Positions 48,034 through 60,980 of a stretch of DNA of 64,000 bases are shown here, piece by piece. The position numbers were made by a program, and so were the translations under genes. The notes beneath the pieces are model-generated. The model searched no databases. It saw only the letters and a program-made list of their open reading frames with translations, and was not told where the DNA came from. Positions within the stretch are counted from its first letter, which is position 1; every line of letters starts with the position of its first letter. The stretch comes from Schistosoma mansoni (lineage: Eukaryota > Platyhelminthes > Trematoda > Strigeidida > Schistosomatidae): contig NW_017386017.1 in the NCBI RefSeq assembly GCF_000237925.1, positions 1,054,001 to 1,118,000 on the forward strand, written 5' to 3'.

Positions 48034-48061
48034 CTAACTCTACAAACGTTTGTAGAGTTAG
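48034..48061. repeat. Perfect 28-nt palindrome
   Basis: Two 14-nt halves meet at AAAC/GTTT with no spacer (centre 48047/48048). Intergenic, ~600 bases upstream of the LicD-like exon. Confidence 0.85.
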
Positions 48062-48399
48062 AGAGCAAACAAATTGATAAGCTAAAATGATAAGAACATT
48101 TTAATTGAAAAGCCATGTTGGTGAAAATAATATTGGCCAAAACTGTGAGATATGATAAACGTAACTCAACTCACTAACCCATAATTTGAAGTTGACAATT
48201 TTTCAAATGAGATATACCGTTGTAGCACGTTGTATTTCGACGTTTACTTAGGAGCAGGAGCGACCTGAAACAGCAACACAACAGTCAGGACAGACAAGTG
48301 CTTCTGAAGTGAGAACACGGTGTGCTGGTGCAACAGATATATTTGAAATTCAAAAACGCGGTTTTTAGTACAAAAGGGGAAAGTTATTACAAAATAGTT

Positions 48400-48604
48400 T
48401 TACTCGTTATTCTGCAGGTTCAGACCGCGTAGGGCTTGTTCTTCTTCTTCCAGTGCATTTACTCTTTGTTGCCCTGCAATGAGAAATACAAACTCACATT
48501 ATTAATGTTGCCTGTAAAGATTTTTAACCGTTACACCGTTGCTTTTTGAATATTTCAGGCTTCAAAATGACCTTCACACACCCAGTCGCTTTTTCGAGAC
48601 GTTG
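48400..48604 (-). CDS. Candidate last two exons of an unrecognised gene
   Basis: Exon 48604-48535 (acceptor TGTTTTTTAG, donor GTAACG) and exon 48473-48400 (acceptor TTCTCATTGCAG) join in frame. They encode KATGCVKVILKPEIFKKQ, then RWQQRVNALEEEEQALRG, and stop. The acidic run and heptad-like pattern suggest a short coiled coil. The family is not recognised and upstream exons were not found. The intron would be only 61 nt, a size seen in schistosome 5' introns. The gene reads in the same direction as the LicD-like gene ~940 bases downstream. Confidence 0.4.
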
Positions 48605-48977
48605 CTAAAAAACAATGGCAAGGCATTTTAAGACTGAATCAGATCGACATAACAGTGAGTTATCCGTGTACCACAATCCAATTAGTGTTTTCAAATATTG
48701 TATTTTTCACAATGTTTTGTTTTCGTCTGGTGCTCGAAGGAGTCAACAAGTGTCGATTTTGCGATACATTCTACGGTTGTTCGCTGAATAATGGTTGACG
48801 ACAGGCTGACATTAGAACACCCACCTGATTTTTTAACTCTACTCAACTGTCGTGTAGGGTGTTAAAATCCTGCACTTGTAGACAACAATGTGCGTTAATA
48901 CACATGCACTGATGACTTAGTACAAAGTAGTCAGCATAAGAATGTGGACAACAGCATATTTTTCCTTTTGTCGCTGA

Positions 48978-49547
48978 CTAGTTTCTGTGTTCAATCATAC
49001 AACAAGCCACCCCATATATGTGACGATCGTGCACCTCCAATCTACTTGGTTGTACAGGAATTGATCTCGAGAGGTCAATATTATTCCTTTTATCTTGCGG
49101 TTTATAACTATCGCATCTTATATAGATGTATCCTGAAGTAATTAGAGAACATTTCACATCTTCGATGAGTCCTGTTTCCGCGACGATAATTATATGAGAA
49201 TGTAACTTCATCACAATCGCTTTGTCTCCGAGACTATGAGTATTTGCAGAGCACATGCTTATGAAGTTTTGAGAATCATTTGTTCTAACCATACAGGTTT
49301 TGGAGGCATTGGCTTCCAAGCTCTGCTCTTTAAGAACTTGAATGCTAAGTTTTGTTTCTCCAATTTTCTTCCGAGTTTTCAACATAGTGGGAACATTCTT
49401 CCACTCATTTTGGTCTTCGAGTGGCCAATCTAGCCGGACACGAACACTGGAGTTGCGGATTTCGTACGCGTTATTTACGATATCACTTCTTTCCTCGTTA
49501 CTTCTATATACCAACTTCGAAACACTGTTTGGTCCTTCCTTCAACAC
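48978..49547 (-). mobile_element. LINE fragment: ORF1-like region running into endonuclease start
   Basis: An unbroken 189-codon minus-strand frame. The first half (VRVRLDWPLEDQNEWK) resembles the basic region before the endonuclease in schistosome LINEs. The end (IIIVAETGLIEDV, SGYIYIRCDS, IYGVACCMI) resembles the start of an AP-type endonuclease, with Gly where TETWL usually has Trp. It is not a host gene. Its openness reflects chance or recent insertion; no RT follows. Confidence 0.6.
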
Positions 49548-49759
49548 TCTTGCCGATACCTATCGCCCTTGTATTGTGTACTCCTGAAGTCTCTAATGCT
49601 TGTGCATTCCTGACAGTGAATTTTATCATCAGTAGATTGTGTACATGCTTTCTATCAGGATCGCTTCAGCCAGACATCATTCCCTACAAATCAATGCGAA
49701 GCTGGATTGGAATATCAAGTTTCAGCCTCATGCGTTCCCATTTTACAATGTGATAAAAT

Positions 49760-51120
49760 AATTATCAATGTCACATATTAATTCAGTCAAATAGCAATAA
49801 ACGAATTGTATCGGTTGGCGATGATAAATGCCCGGAACGTGATTTCATTAGAAATTATGTTTCGGAATTAAATCAAATGAATTTGAATGCCTCACACAAG
49901 GAAACTAATAATTAAATAAATTATTAGAATGTTCTCAGTCGCCGTTGACGCATATAAGCAATTCAAGTGTGCAACGCCCGAAAGTTCATCACAGTACATG
50001 TCGCTAACCTACAGAAGCAATGTTTACTCGTGACCAGTGACAGGTCACCCATCTTACGCAACTATCTCTTACAGCAATCACGCTGCGCTAATAGAAAAAC
50101 GTTACTACAAACTTTTTGATAAAACGATATTTACTAGTGGTGGTTAATGTACAAACTAATGATCCCTTTGTATTTGGCTGCCCTCTGAATACGAACTCCG
50201 AATATAATACATTTACTTGTACTCATCTAACTCTACTTGTCGTGAATCGAACTAGTTCGGATATTCTTAGTTAGCTCAATAAATCTTATCATCATAGGAA
50301 CCTTACGTCAAAAAGATAAGTGGACTCAGCTCTAGAAAACGGTGAATATGAATGCACAGATACACACAAGTATAAAACGCTTCAACTAGTGTAAGCTGGT
50401 GCAAAAACATGTGAAAAGGAACTTTAGAAGTCCAAATACCTCGTAAAAGCGTTAAATATGATCTTAGATCCTGGTTCCAGCGTGGCAAAAACAATTGAAA
50501 TTGGGATGATCAGAATTATTCGAATTTTTACGAACTAGGAATTCCCGAAATAGTGTAATTTGCAGCAAGTAGAACTCGATGAGCACAAATGAACTTATCC
50601 AATTTAGAATTCGGAATCAGGCAGTCATCAAGTACAGAAGAATCAATAGTTCACACAAATAGCAGGAACCTACTGATAAAAATGACTTTTTCACAAGTTC
50701 CGCTATTAGTCAATTTAATTTGTAAAGGCGTATTATAATCCTGAGCACAAACACGATCCCTCATACAAAAGAGCATCTCAACCAAATAAAGATCTGCTAA
50801 TTTTTTCCATAACCCTTAATAGTTTCATACTGACATTCTTAGTTACGTCCTCTATTTGACAATTTAATACCTTGTGAATATTTAGTGAGCTTTTCCTTTT
50901 TAAGATGACTAGTCATGTGGTTGACAGTAATACAAAAAATATTGTATTTAATTATATTAATCCAAATATGCTCCTTTCACTCCAAAGAAACGGAAAGTGT
51001 ATACTTAAAAAAAAAGAACTCTACTCGGACTGAATGTGTGGAATAATATGTGAGACTATCATCTGTGGAAATATTGTCATTGAGGATTTAAAATATAGCC
51101 TACGTATTGTTACTTTTTTC
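49760..51120. other. Stretch without recognised gene
   Basis: AT-rich with only short chance frames. Nothing supportable was seen. Confidence 0.35.
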
Positions 51121-51125
51121 TTCCT

Positions 51126-51680
51126 TGGTGGCCCCCAGTGATACATGTGTTTTTTCTGGTATCTCAGTCTCCGGAAAAACCTACGACGTATGATCGGCGA
51201 GTTTTATATGTTATATCCTGTGGAGAATTATGAATGATAACTCCGAGGGCTTTTTATGGACCGATGTGATATGTATGTTTCCTATTGTATAATTGTTAAG
51301 TGACTTAATTATTCATATTAATGTTCCCTTCATTATGAGCTTTATTTTGACCCATAGACTACTACTTCACGATTTACCATTCCTGAGTTATACCCAGTCT
51401 ATTGATTACTGTTCCCCCTATTCACAACTGCATTTGGCCAAATCTTGTACAAATGTTATTTTCTATTTTATGGTACGATATGGTCAGTTTGTGTTGGTAA
51501 TATGAATCCACTATGTTTGTGAATAATGATTCATATTGCAGAGGCTGTTTTTGGTGTTCTGGACTTTACTGGCTGGGCTAGGCAGAAAGCAGGACTGACA
51601 AGTACTCAAGACTGCTCATACGACTTTTGTGTATTATTGATCCGATCTATAAATCCACTCCTCTCCAATTGAGCATTCAT
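51126..51680 (+). mobile_element. Solo LTR of a gypsy-like element (fossil)
   Basis: Begins TGGTGGCCCCCAGTG. Its 3' part matches the minus-strand LTR remnant at 21935-22290 in order. No internal coding region adjoins either side, so it looks like a solo LTR. It is old. Ends are approximate, by comparison of two copies. Confidence 0.6.
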
Positions 51681-51689
51681 ATATCAAAC

Positions 51690-54600
51690 AGGGCACGCAC
51701 ACATTCATACGTTATAAAATTATGCATAAGTTTTGAAATATGATCCGTGGATACTGCATTGATAGGGATATCATCAAGACATTTGTGACCTGTCTTCATT
51801 ACTGTATTATTCTTGACTTTGATTAATTTTCATATCTCACACTAGTTTTTGATATATTTATAGAAGCGGAAAAATTTCTGGTGATCCTAAGTATCAATTG
51901 CATTATCCAATTCGATTACAAAGAAGTCTGATTCTGGTGTTCATCCAATACTCCCACAATTTCATTCCGTTTGTGTCCATTCAATGTAATCATAATTCAG
52001 TTGTTTATTAATAGTGTATGTGATGGTGAATTCAGTTATTGAAGCACACAATGAGAACATTTGAACTCTAGTTCCTACTTGATTCCTTTATCCTCAGTCA
52101 TCGATTCTAAAGACAGCGAACATAACAAGAGTTCCATAATTAAATGTTGAACGAAATAATTAGTTGCTAATCTTAAAATATAATTAGGGATGAGCGGAAA
52201 AAAAGATTACAGCAGATAAAAGGTAAGGTTGAGAACATAGCAGAATAAGCTGTCGACACGCTATATTTGTACACAATGATTAAGCTCAAGTTGTTGGATA
52301 TACATAAGTTTTTAATTTCCATCCTTTTTGAGCAGATTATCCTAGCCGCGACGTGATTTTGAGGAAGGATTCGGGCGAAGCGGTCAAAAGCAACTAGATG
52401 TCTCAAGATTGAACCCCAAACCGAATTTTACAGTCTTTAATTAACCAAGCAGGGTAATGTTTAGAGATTCATTTCAAATAACATATAAAAAGACAAGGTT
52501 GTGCTATGACTATATATAAAGAATGTAGAATAATTCTCACCGTCCGCATTTTTCCTTCCCCCTAATAATCTGTTTCACGTCATGCTACTTTTCAGTAGTA
52601 TAGAAATATGAAGAAAAGGATTGGCGAATTGTTGAATGAGTCATATCTGTTGCAAGATGTAAAATAATTCATTACTCCATGTTTACAATTTCTTTTCAAG
52701 TTTATAAAGTATTTTAGGACTTGTGAATATGTTTAAGAACCTCATTTTTAGAATTATTATGGTCTACAAAACCACTCGTTAGCTGTGTAAAACACCTCAA
52801 AAGATTAGGATTGACATATATATTTGTTTACTACGTAAGTTTACGATTGATTGATCACTTAGTAGTCATCCATTTTTATTTAGAGGTCGTACTGCTGAAC
52901 ACATTTATTCACCTACGATCACTAAATTTAATTTACATCTATTTGGTTTCAGTAAATACAAACTGACACCACTCAGTGGATGCTTAAAAGCGCAGAGAGC
53001 TATTTCGTCTTTCTTCGAACTTATTCAAATATACACACTAAATATTTCCTGGGATAAAGCAACAAATTTAGTCTAAGTAGCTCTGTGGTGGATAGTTAAA
53101 CTAGATTTTTTTGTAATAAGCCTAGATAAAACTTGCATTTTTCATCAACTCCTAGGATTTGTACAATCACCATTAATGCCTATTACGTTGTTGTTCGAAA
53201 AACATAAACGTTGAACTTCCAATCCGGTTTGTGAACATACATAACATTACTCATTGAATATCGCTCACAAATACACCACTGCATACATAGACTATCCTAG
53301 TTTCTAAACAGACCAATTTATTCATTCCTCTCATGCCACATTTTGACCTTGTCACTTATTGACTTATTAACCACAACAGCTTCCATGTGATCGTGTGTGT
53401 GTTAGTTGCTTACCCTATTCATTACGTGTCTGTAACTTATTTTTGTTTGGCTATAAATGTTGAGTCACGTTTGATTATATCGAGTTGGCTCACTTGCCTT
53501 CTTCAATCTGTATCGCTCTTCTCTCTTCGTTCCGTCTCTCCGATTGCCTGTTCAAATCGATAAGTGCATAAAATATACAGATTCAAAATCCATTCCCGTA
53601 TTTGGTTTATTTAATTCCGTTATACAATAACGTGTATTATGCCGATAATTATATTCGAGTATAGCCGAAATGTGTACTTTGATGACAATCATTCATGCAA
53701 TCCAAAAAAAACAGCCAGATTTAGAGCCACATAACTGTGATGTGTAGCAAACTGAAGTGAAACATGTTTTATACAATAAAATATACATCTAGCAGTTCTG
53801 TAATCGATGTAAGTCAATGGTAGAAGTCGCTGTATTCGTGAACCTAGGTTCAGCAACCACTAAATTTCTGAAGCGAAGGATGGCCTTTTTAACACAGTAT
53901 AAGACTTCTCAATAGAGCACATCCACTACTTTAAGACCGAGAATCAAGCTGAGGACCTATAGTTAGTGATGTCAATGAGATCAGGCACGGTTTCACTGAG
54001 ATCCACTGAAAATTAGTTCAAGTGACATAAAATCGTGCCATGATTTGGACATGGGCAGTGTTTAGTTTTTATTCGCAGTTGTCTTACATGGTGGATGTCC
54101 TTCTTCATAAGCCTTCAGGACACAACTACATTAATAAGTTTGATGCATAATTCACAAAATAACTTCCATATAGTCAATTATGTATTTTTGGAGGTTGTGC
54201 ATTTATCAGCGGAGCTAATCGCCTCATATCTGACTTAAAATCGTTACCGCCAGCTAGGTATCTATGATACTCAATGCTGGATACGCAAAATCAATACTCA
54301 TTTAGATTCACCGTAGTATTTTTTTCATTTAGACGATGTTTTATTTTTCTGAAGTATATGATTTAATTGTGAAGCTTTTACTGTTATTCTAGACAATGTC
54401 ATTAGGGATTACTCAGAGAACAACTGAGCTTCACAGTTAATCGACAAGCGTTAAATTATTTTGTTATGGCGACTCTGTTTTTGATTGGTTATTGTTTCAG
54501 GTTTCGCTTTCTTAGCTTGTTTATGAATTCAAGTTAAATGCACATTGGGTTTTGTTTCAAACGTCTAGGGTATTTGGTAGCCTTATATTCATTTCTGGGC

Positions 54601-55410
54601 TGGTCAATTACACCCAACAAAATGTATCCAATTAAATCGGCGGAAATTAATAATGTAAGTACGTTTCTCAGTCTCGATTGAACTATTCAAAGGTGGTCTA
54701 ACTTAGATGTCAATGAAAATAAGCTATTCGTAGTCTACAACAGTCGTTTCAAAGGTTAATCTCAATTAATTGATGTCTCACAATCCTGTCTGCCATTATT
54801 AAAGGCAACTTTTAAGAGGAATAAAAACCATATAAATATTTTGTTCAGATCACATCAACTTATTTGTCACATGATTTCAAAGATTTTGTAAATTAATTAT
54901 TTTGTTGATTGGTGAAGATGGTGTTTATTCCCATGTTTTGCTCGTTAAAATGATACATTTGAAGTACATAATTGGATTAAGTTCCGGGTCAAATGAAATC
55001 GTAAGCAGAACAAATCTAGATAATATACAGCGATGCGACTAACAGCATCCACAATAATCATATCAAAGATTACGTTAAGAGGTTTCAAGCAAGGGTTTTA
55101 AAACCTAAGTGCCATGTTTTTGAAGAATGTCAGTTAAAATATTTGTGAAAAATTCACAAGTTACATAACTTCAATTATATTTAATATGGCACGATTATAT
55201 TAAACTTCCAGTTCATTCCTTCCGACAATTTAATTTTACGCAATTTTTTAACTGAGTAAAACGTATGAACCGAAGAAGTTCAGTAATATACCTTATATCT
55301 CGAAAATAATTATATTCTGAATACAGATGGAACTAACAGTGACGATCTTTAATATATCCTGATGACAATTTGTTTTTTTTAAAACGATCAAAACTTAACC
55401 ATAGTCATTT
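51690..55410. other. Long stretch without recognised gene
   Basis: Only AT-rich sequence and short frames. Bases ~53390-53640 have a TATAAA box followed by a pyrimidine-rich tract and could be another decayed LTR, but no second copy is present to test this. Confidence 0.35.
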
Positions 55411-55479
55411 TTTTTGCTTTGAGTAAGACAAATTCGCAATTGTTTTTGCGAGTGCATCTAGTCTCAAATCCGACGAAAC

Positions 55480-55935
55480 GTGCTTTCCTAATAATAATAA
55501 TTTATTCTCAAATGACAGTTTGTTACATGAGGAATGCCAGTTCACAGGCAAGATCAAATTCTTACAGAAGTTACAATTTTCCTCACAGTAAGTTACTCAG
55601 CTGGGTTGATATTTTATAAGATATGAACGTAGATAGTTTTAGTAAGAAACGTATTGTCAATATCATTATTGGCGCACTTTATGAAGGTTGCGTCGCAACA
55701 TGCAACTGATTGTTGGAGATAGATCCATGCGACGTTTCGGGCCATAAGAAGCTTCAGCCCCATATACCTCTGTAATATCTGGAGCTTTAATAATGGTGCA
55801 GGACAAAGTCACTTGTTCCTTATCTGTTTTCGGTGAGGTATGTCAAGGAGGCTGAAGGGGGTGTAAGAAAAAGAAGGGATGAGAAGCGGAGCAAACAATG
55901 CTCATGGAGGAATAGTCTACTCTGTTATTAAGGTA
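55480..55935. repeat. Dispersed repeat, first copy
   Basis: Shares with 62390-62870, in the same order: an (AAT)n-like head, a TGTTAC/TATGAGG..GCCAGT..CACAGGCA block, a CAGGACAAAGTC block and a purine-rich end. Near 55760-55715 on the minus strand, CTGAAGC is followed ~12 bases later by CCGAAACGTC, a hammerhead/Penelope-like signature. The family is not named. Confidence 0.45.
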
Positions 55936-57079
55936 ATTATTAAGCACGAGCATTCTAATGTGTTAAAGAAAACAAGAGTAAACAAGGTATGAGTGGATAA
56001 GGAACTATATAAATAAAGGTGGTTCAGAAAGAAGCTTGAAAGTATGAGATTATGTGTAGTTATAAAATATAGTGCTGGAAACAGTGTTCTGAAACATAAA
56101 TGGCTGTCTCCCTTTCTTGTCGAAGCTGTTAGAGCCCATTTTACTTTAGAATTTATAGGGTATCGAGCAAGCTTCGTTTTTAGCGAATTGTCTAGTTTGT
56201 TTGTAATAGGATTACTCGGTAGGAAGTGAAACCGATTCATTGTTTTAAACACAATTTCAAAAGGTATTTTGCATAGATAAATCAGCATCAATACTGCTGA
56301 TTCTTGACATCCCATCAGACCATAAGGATCCGTAGTTTAACATAATATTCTGCTCCACAAACACGGGTGGATTGAAGTTATTCTCCCACCATCATCTATG
56401 CTGGTCAGTAACGCCGCTTTCCCTCCTTTTATGGTGTTAGACTCTTTCACGTTTGTGGTCAGTTTAAATATTGCTTTAATCACAGCCCATAGTTGGAATA
56501 AACTGTCTCTTCTAGTTCCATGTTACAAGCACATCAGATAGCTAGAGCATTTGTATTATAGATTAGACATTTAATATATCATATTGCTAGGAAGATAAGT
56601 AATGGTATGAGCTATAAGAGACTGGTCAGATTATATATGGTTAAGAGATGGTGAGCACTAATAGGAAATCAAAGTACATGAAAGAGTAGAAGATTGTAAA
56701 ATCCTCAAGGCAACTCACAAGAATTAAGGACATTTTGAGCTTCTTTTGATCGACCTTAGTTGATCAGCATCCATAATATTAGTGAGTCATCAGTCTATTT
56801 GCAATAGAAAAAAATAAAAAGACATGACACTCGGGAATAATAATGTATCTTTAACCTATAGAGAGATTCGGAATCTGAGAGTGTGGGTTAGGGGCAGATG
56901 GCCATGGTTAATAATCAGTGAATGGTGGGAGAGGATAAACCATGTGTTCTGTAAATTGATTATGTTCAAATTATTAACAATGAGGTTCCTTACATTCTTG
57001 TTCCGTCTAGATATAAGGCGGTCCGTAAGAAAGTATCTCATTGGTGGGCGGTGGTTCAAGGAATATTGTACGGTGCTAT

Positions 57080-58400
57080 AACGGTTCTAAAGAGAGGTGC
57101 TTACATCCATATGGGTAATCGAGAGTGGAGTCACTTCCCAGTCGTCGACGTGTGAAGCGTATTTGAACATCTTCTACTCTTATCTTATCTGTTGCATTCA
57201 TATTAGAGAAAATGAAAGAAAAGTCTGAAAATATGACTGATACAAGGAGTCCGTTGTCTCGTTTCAGAGTTATATTATTCACGTAGTCTATTAGGCATGT
57301 ATCACATGATCGAGACCTAAGAAATCCATGCTGGGAGACCGAGATGAGATTATTAGTAATTAGATGTTGAACTATCTCCGCTTGACTACCTTTTCCATCA
57401 ATTTAGATACCACTGAATTTATATTTATGGGTCGGTCATTTTTAAAATTTGCTTCAGGTCCTTTTTTAATTTTTCAAATATGTGTAGTTTTCCAGGCAGT
57501 AGGGTAGCACGCTGTAGAGAGTGATATCGCAAATAGTTTGAGTAGTAAAGCATACATATCATCACCTCCACGTTTTAGCATGCTAGCCGGAATACCATCT
57601 GGTCCATCAGTGTGGGAGTGCTTCAATGTACTAGTTGCCTTGATGATATTTTGTACATTGAGGTTTACATTAGTAGTTTCACAGGGAGGTGCTGGGATCA
57701 GTTCTGAATCATTTAGTGGTTTTTCATCAGTTAATAAGGAACGAAAGTGTTCTCTGAATAGTTCCGTGACAAGTTTAAGATATTCGTATACTTGTTTGTC
57801 TTCAACAAATATGTTCCCTCTCGATTCAGAACGTTTAAGTTTATTTCGAAAGAGTATGGTGAGTGCTGAGGAGTTATTACTAAGTTCGACAGCACGTTTT
57901 TCCTGTCCGATTGCTTTTTGTGTACTTATTGCGTCTGTCTGGACAAGTATTTCTGTCATCGTTACTAAAGAAGATAAGTCATTAGAGTTGTGGAAGCGAG
58001 TACAATGTCTCTGCAGAAGTCTTCGTGTACCGACCGGTATATACAGATCTTTAGAAAACTCAGGTCTCCAGTATTTTAAAGGTACGATTTTGTTGATGAC
58101 ACTTCTGATGCTGTGACAAAATATATTGGTTAATATGTTTAGTATTGTTTGCAGCAAAAAAAGTTCCCCAGCCAGTGCTCCTTAGGTAATTGTGGAAATT
58201 ATTTCAATCAACCTTGCGACAGTTTCTACGAAGTGATAGAGTTTTAAGTCTACCGGTCGTGTTTTTTATATTAAGGCTACATACGACAATGTTATGACCA
58301 CTACCTGGAAACGTTTTTCCAATATACACTGTTACGTCCTTGAATCTTTCTACCCACTTTAGTGCCGAGTATGACTTGTCTAATGTAGATTAAGACCTTG
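57080..58400 (-). mobile_element. LINE reverse-transcriptase fragment
   Basis: Minus strand, best frame 58157-57474. The linker (FSKDLYIPVGTRRLLQRH) is followed by RT block 0/1, SHTDGPDGIPASMLKRGGDD, and the WKTTHI region. Then, in other frames to 57080, come SQHGFLRSRSCDTCLIDYVN and LVSVIFSDFS. The catalytic YxDD part is missing. CR1/jockey-like clade by motif. Confidence 0.85.
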
Positions 58401-58419
58401 ACCGGTAGGCTGACTGGCT

Positions 58420-59700
58420 TAACCTTGAGGCTAATATGCGTGAGTTCGAAGTGGGGGTAGAGAGACGAAAACTATTCTATCCCTGATTGGCTGGCAAGCA
58501 CGCGAGAGAGAGAACAAAGACAACTGGAACACTAATCACTTTATTCCAACCCCGATCTAGCACTCAAATTCCCAATTCAGATTAGGGTGAAAAGTTACAT
58601 GAATAAATAGATGAATAGGCCGACCACAACGTACAATAATCAGAAAAATACAATTACAAATAACGAATACAAAAAACTGGGGGATTATAGTAGAAAATAG
58701 GGTACAAAAGATTACGGCTAAATGACAATAGCTTTAGAACAGAAAATGCTATGGCAATGAGTCATACATCTAACGAAAGCTTGTGACCTGTAGAATAGGC
58801 TAGGGACGAAAGTAAATGTTACAGTTTTACAAGCTTTGAATTAAATGAATTAACGTCCCCAAAAATAGCTTCCGTAATTTGTTAAGGCTTCTTGCTTTGC
58901 GGTTCACATCATACACAATATTGATCCCAATGTTGTAGACGACCTTATTTTGCTAAATTTGCTTGTGACTTTATGACAGTTCACCAAGGATGTACATTTG
59001 CAAATAGTGACCTGAATCAAAATGAAAGAAACGAATTCGGTCACAAATATTTGTTCAATCAGTGACTAAAAATGCCACAATCGATTCTCCAATCTTTATT
59101 AAACCATATAGTTCATTTTTACATTATTATTCTATGAGAGTTTCAGTGCACAATATTTCATTGGTACCATAACACACATGTTGTTATAATGACAGATGAA
59201 ATAAATAATCGTAAGTTTTGACGATCAATATTCAGTGATTCTTTTACTTTCGACAACATGAAATATGAAGCACATCAATCACTGTTTCTTCATGTGTTGC
59301 TTACAAAACTTAGTAAAACGGTAAAATGATATGCTTAGTACATACAAAGCTCGCCGTGAATAATCAGGTGCCGACACATTCACCAATACTTTTGGACACC
59401 TACAGAGAAGCTATCAAAGTTTGTAGTCAGAATTCAGCTAAAACGACTTTTATTTTTACTTAAATTTAACTCAAAATTGAATTTTCTCATTAACCGGTTA
59501 CCTGTGTATGAGGCACTCTGAGTGCAAGGGCTAATAATGTGACCCATGTACCCGTAATAAGGAAGGGTAAGTTTCTGTTTTGTATCTATTGCTTATAGCA
59601 AACCAATCAACACTGACATTTCAACGCACCCCTTGAACAGAACTAACCCAAAGGGATAAACCTTTGAAATTACGTTGGTAGAAACACAAAGACATTTTCG
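58420..59700. other. Stretch without recognised gene
   Basis: 58430-58600 has a GC-richer, possibly repetitive block (GCACGCGAGAGAGAGAAC), with AATAAA on the minus strand nearby. Nothing firm was seen. Confidence 0.3.
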
Positions 59701-59948
59701 AATACAATGATCTTTTGGATGGAGTTTTGTTCTCTGAGCTGGATGGTTTGGTCATCAGCGTGTTCTACCAACAAGTGTAGGATACAGACCTCCAATCAAC
59801 TGCCCACTGGGATGGAGACTAGATGGGCAATGTGGGAGAAAGATAGTAAACCTAATCATAACGAACGCATACTGCAGGATCCGCAAATACCACAAGATCA
59901 AATCATCAAGCTCAGAGAACAAAATCCCACCAAAATTATCCACCTGAG

Positions 59949-60215
59949 CTACAAATCTTCTTCATCAATGCAATGACCTTCATGCCTGCACTCCAAGAGA
60001 CATACGGCAATTGATACAACTGTTGCCACTATGATGACAACTAAATTGTACACCGCAACCCAACTAAAATGATTCAAGAAGTTCACCCGAGTGAAATGAC
60101 CTGTAATTGCAATAGGCAGAAATATGAATACAACCACTCCCCATCTAATAAATGGCTTCAAAATATTCTTGCAAATTGCAGAAATTCCTACCACAGAAAT
60201 AAGGGTGAGATACAC
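59949..60215 (-). CDS. Possible exon of a multi-span membrane protein
   Basis: The minus-strand frame is open from about 60255 and ends in a stop at 59949. Three hydrophobic stretches alternate with basic loops: YLTLISVVGISAICK, WGVVVFIFLPIAITG and VYNLVVIIVATVVSIAVCLL. An acidic tail, DEEDL, follows. The pattern and codon content look coding, unlike most frames nearby. It could be the last exon of a schistosome membrane protein. No family is recognised and no upstream exon is proven. Confidence 0.35.
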   Translation of the reverse strand: MYLTLISVVGISAICKNILKPFIRWGVVVFIFLPIAITGHFTRVNFLNHFSWVAVYNLVVIIVATVVSIAVCLLECRHEGHCIDEEDL

Positions 60216-60429
60216 CCAATCAGTTGCATAAGATTTCGAAAGATAGTCAAGGTGACCAACTTTTTAATTAACCAACTATTTCATATCTTGTCTTTTGTCA
60301 CAAAATTCGCACAAATCCTGAATGTTTACAGCAACCTGGTTAAAAATCCTCACGGACCTCATGTAGTCAGTATGGCCACAAAATTCCATCAGTCGTATTG
60401 GAGCGAATCGTGAAGCACAATGGCAAAAG

Positions 60430-60980
60430 GCCTACCAAATAACAACTACTAGATTGTTCGAATAAATAAACCACATCGTAAAATTGGATGTCACAACACG
60501 TATTTTCCTCTCTATATAACAACAAAGCTCTGAGAAACTGCTTATCCGATCAGTATTTGGTAAAAGTTTACCAGAAACATCTAGAAAGTGAAAAGTCACG
60601 TGTCAAATTTTCTTTTGGCTGATTATCAGTGGTAAGATGCAAACTAAGTTTGGCTGAAGAATAACTGTCTGGTGAGAGAACATACGCGTGCATTTCAATC
60701 GAAATTAGAACAAGGTGATTGGGGTAACAAAGGTTCTAAATTTTATCATAAATTCAAATGTACAATTTAGCCTAAACAAATATTACCACCCAGTTATTCA
60801 ACTAATAATTGTTCCCACAATAATCGATCTAAACTACAATAAATAGACAAATTGACAATAAATATAAAAAAATTACCGAACGTACTAAAAATTTAGTGTT
60901 ATTCTATCCTTTCTGGATAGATCAAGTAAAAAATCCGTTCAAAAGATAATAGTTGATTGCTTTATAACACAAATTGTTTC
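60430..60980. other. Stretch without recognised gene
   Basis: AT-rich. Nothing supportable before the LTR-element region. Confidence 0.3.

Noticed and set aside
53390-53640. Another LTR
   Set aside because: TATAAA and a pyrimidine-rich tract alone are too weak without a second copy or adjacent internal region; noted only in passing.
55917-56315. 132-codon minus-strand frame as a membrane protein
   Set aside because: Hydrophobicity comes from T-rich DNA. No conserved motif or splice context.
57538-58116. 192-codon plus-strand frame
   Set aside because: It is the antisense shadow of the minus-strand LINE reverse transcriptase.
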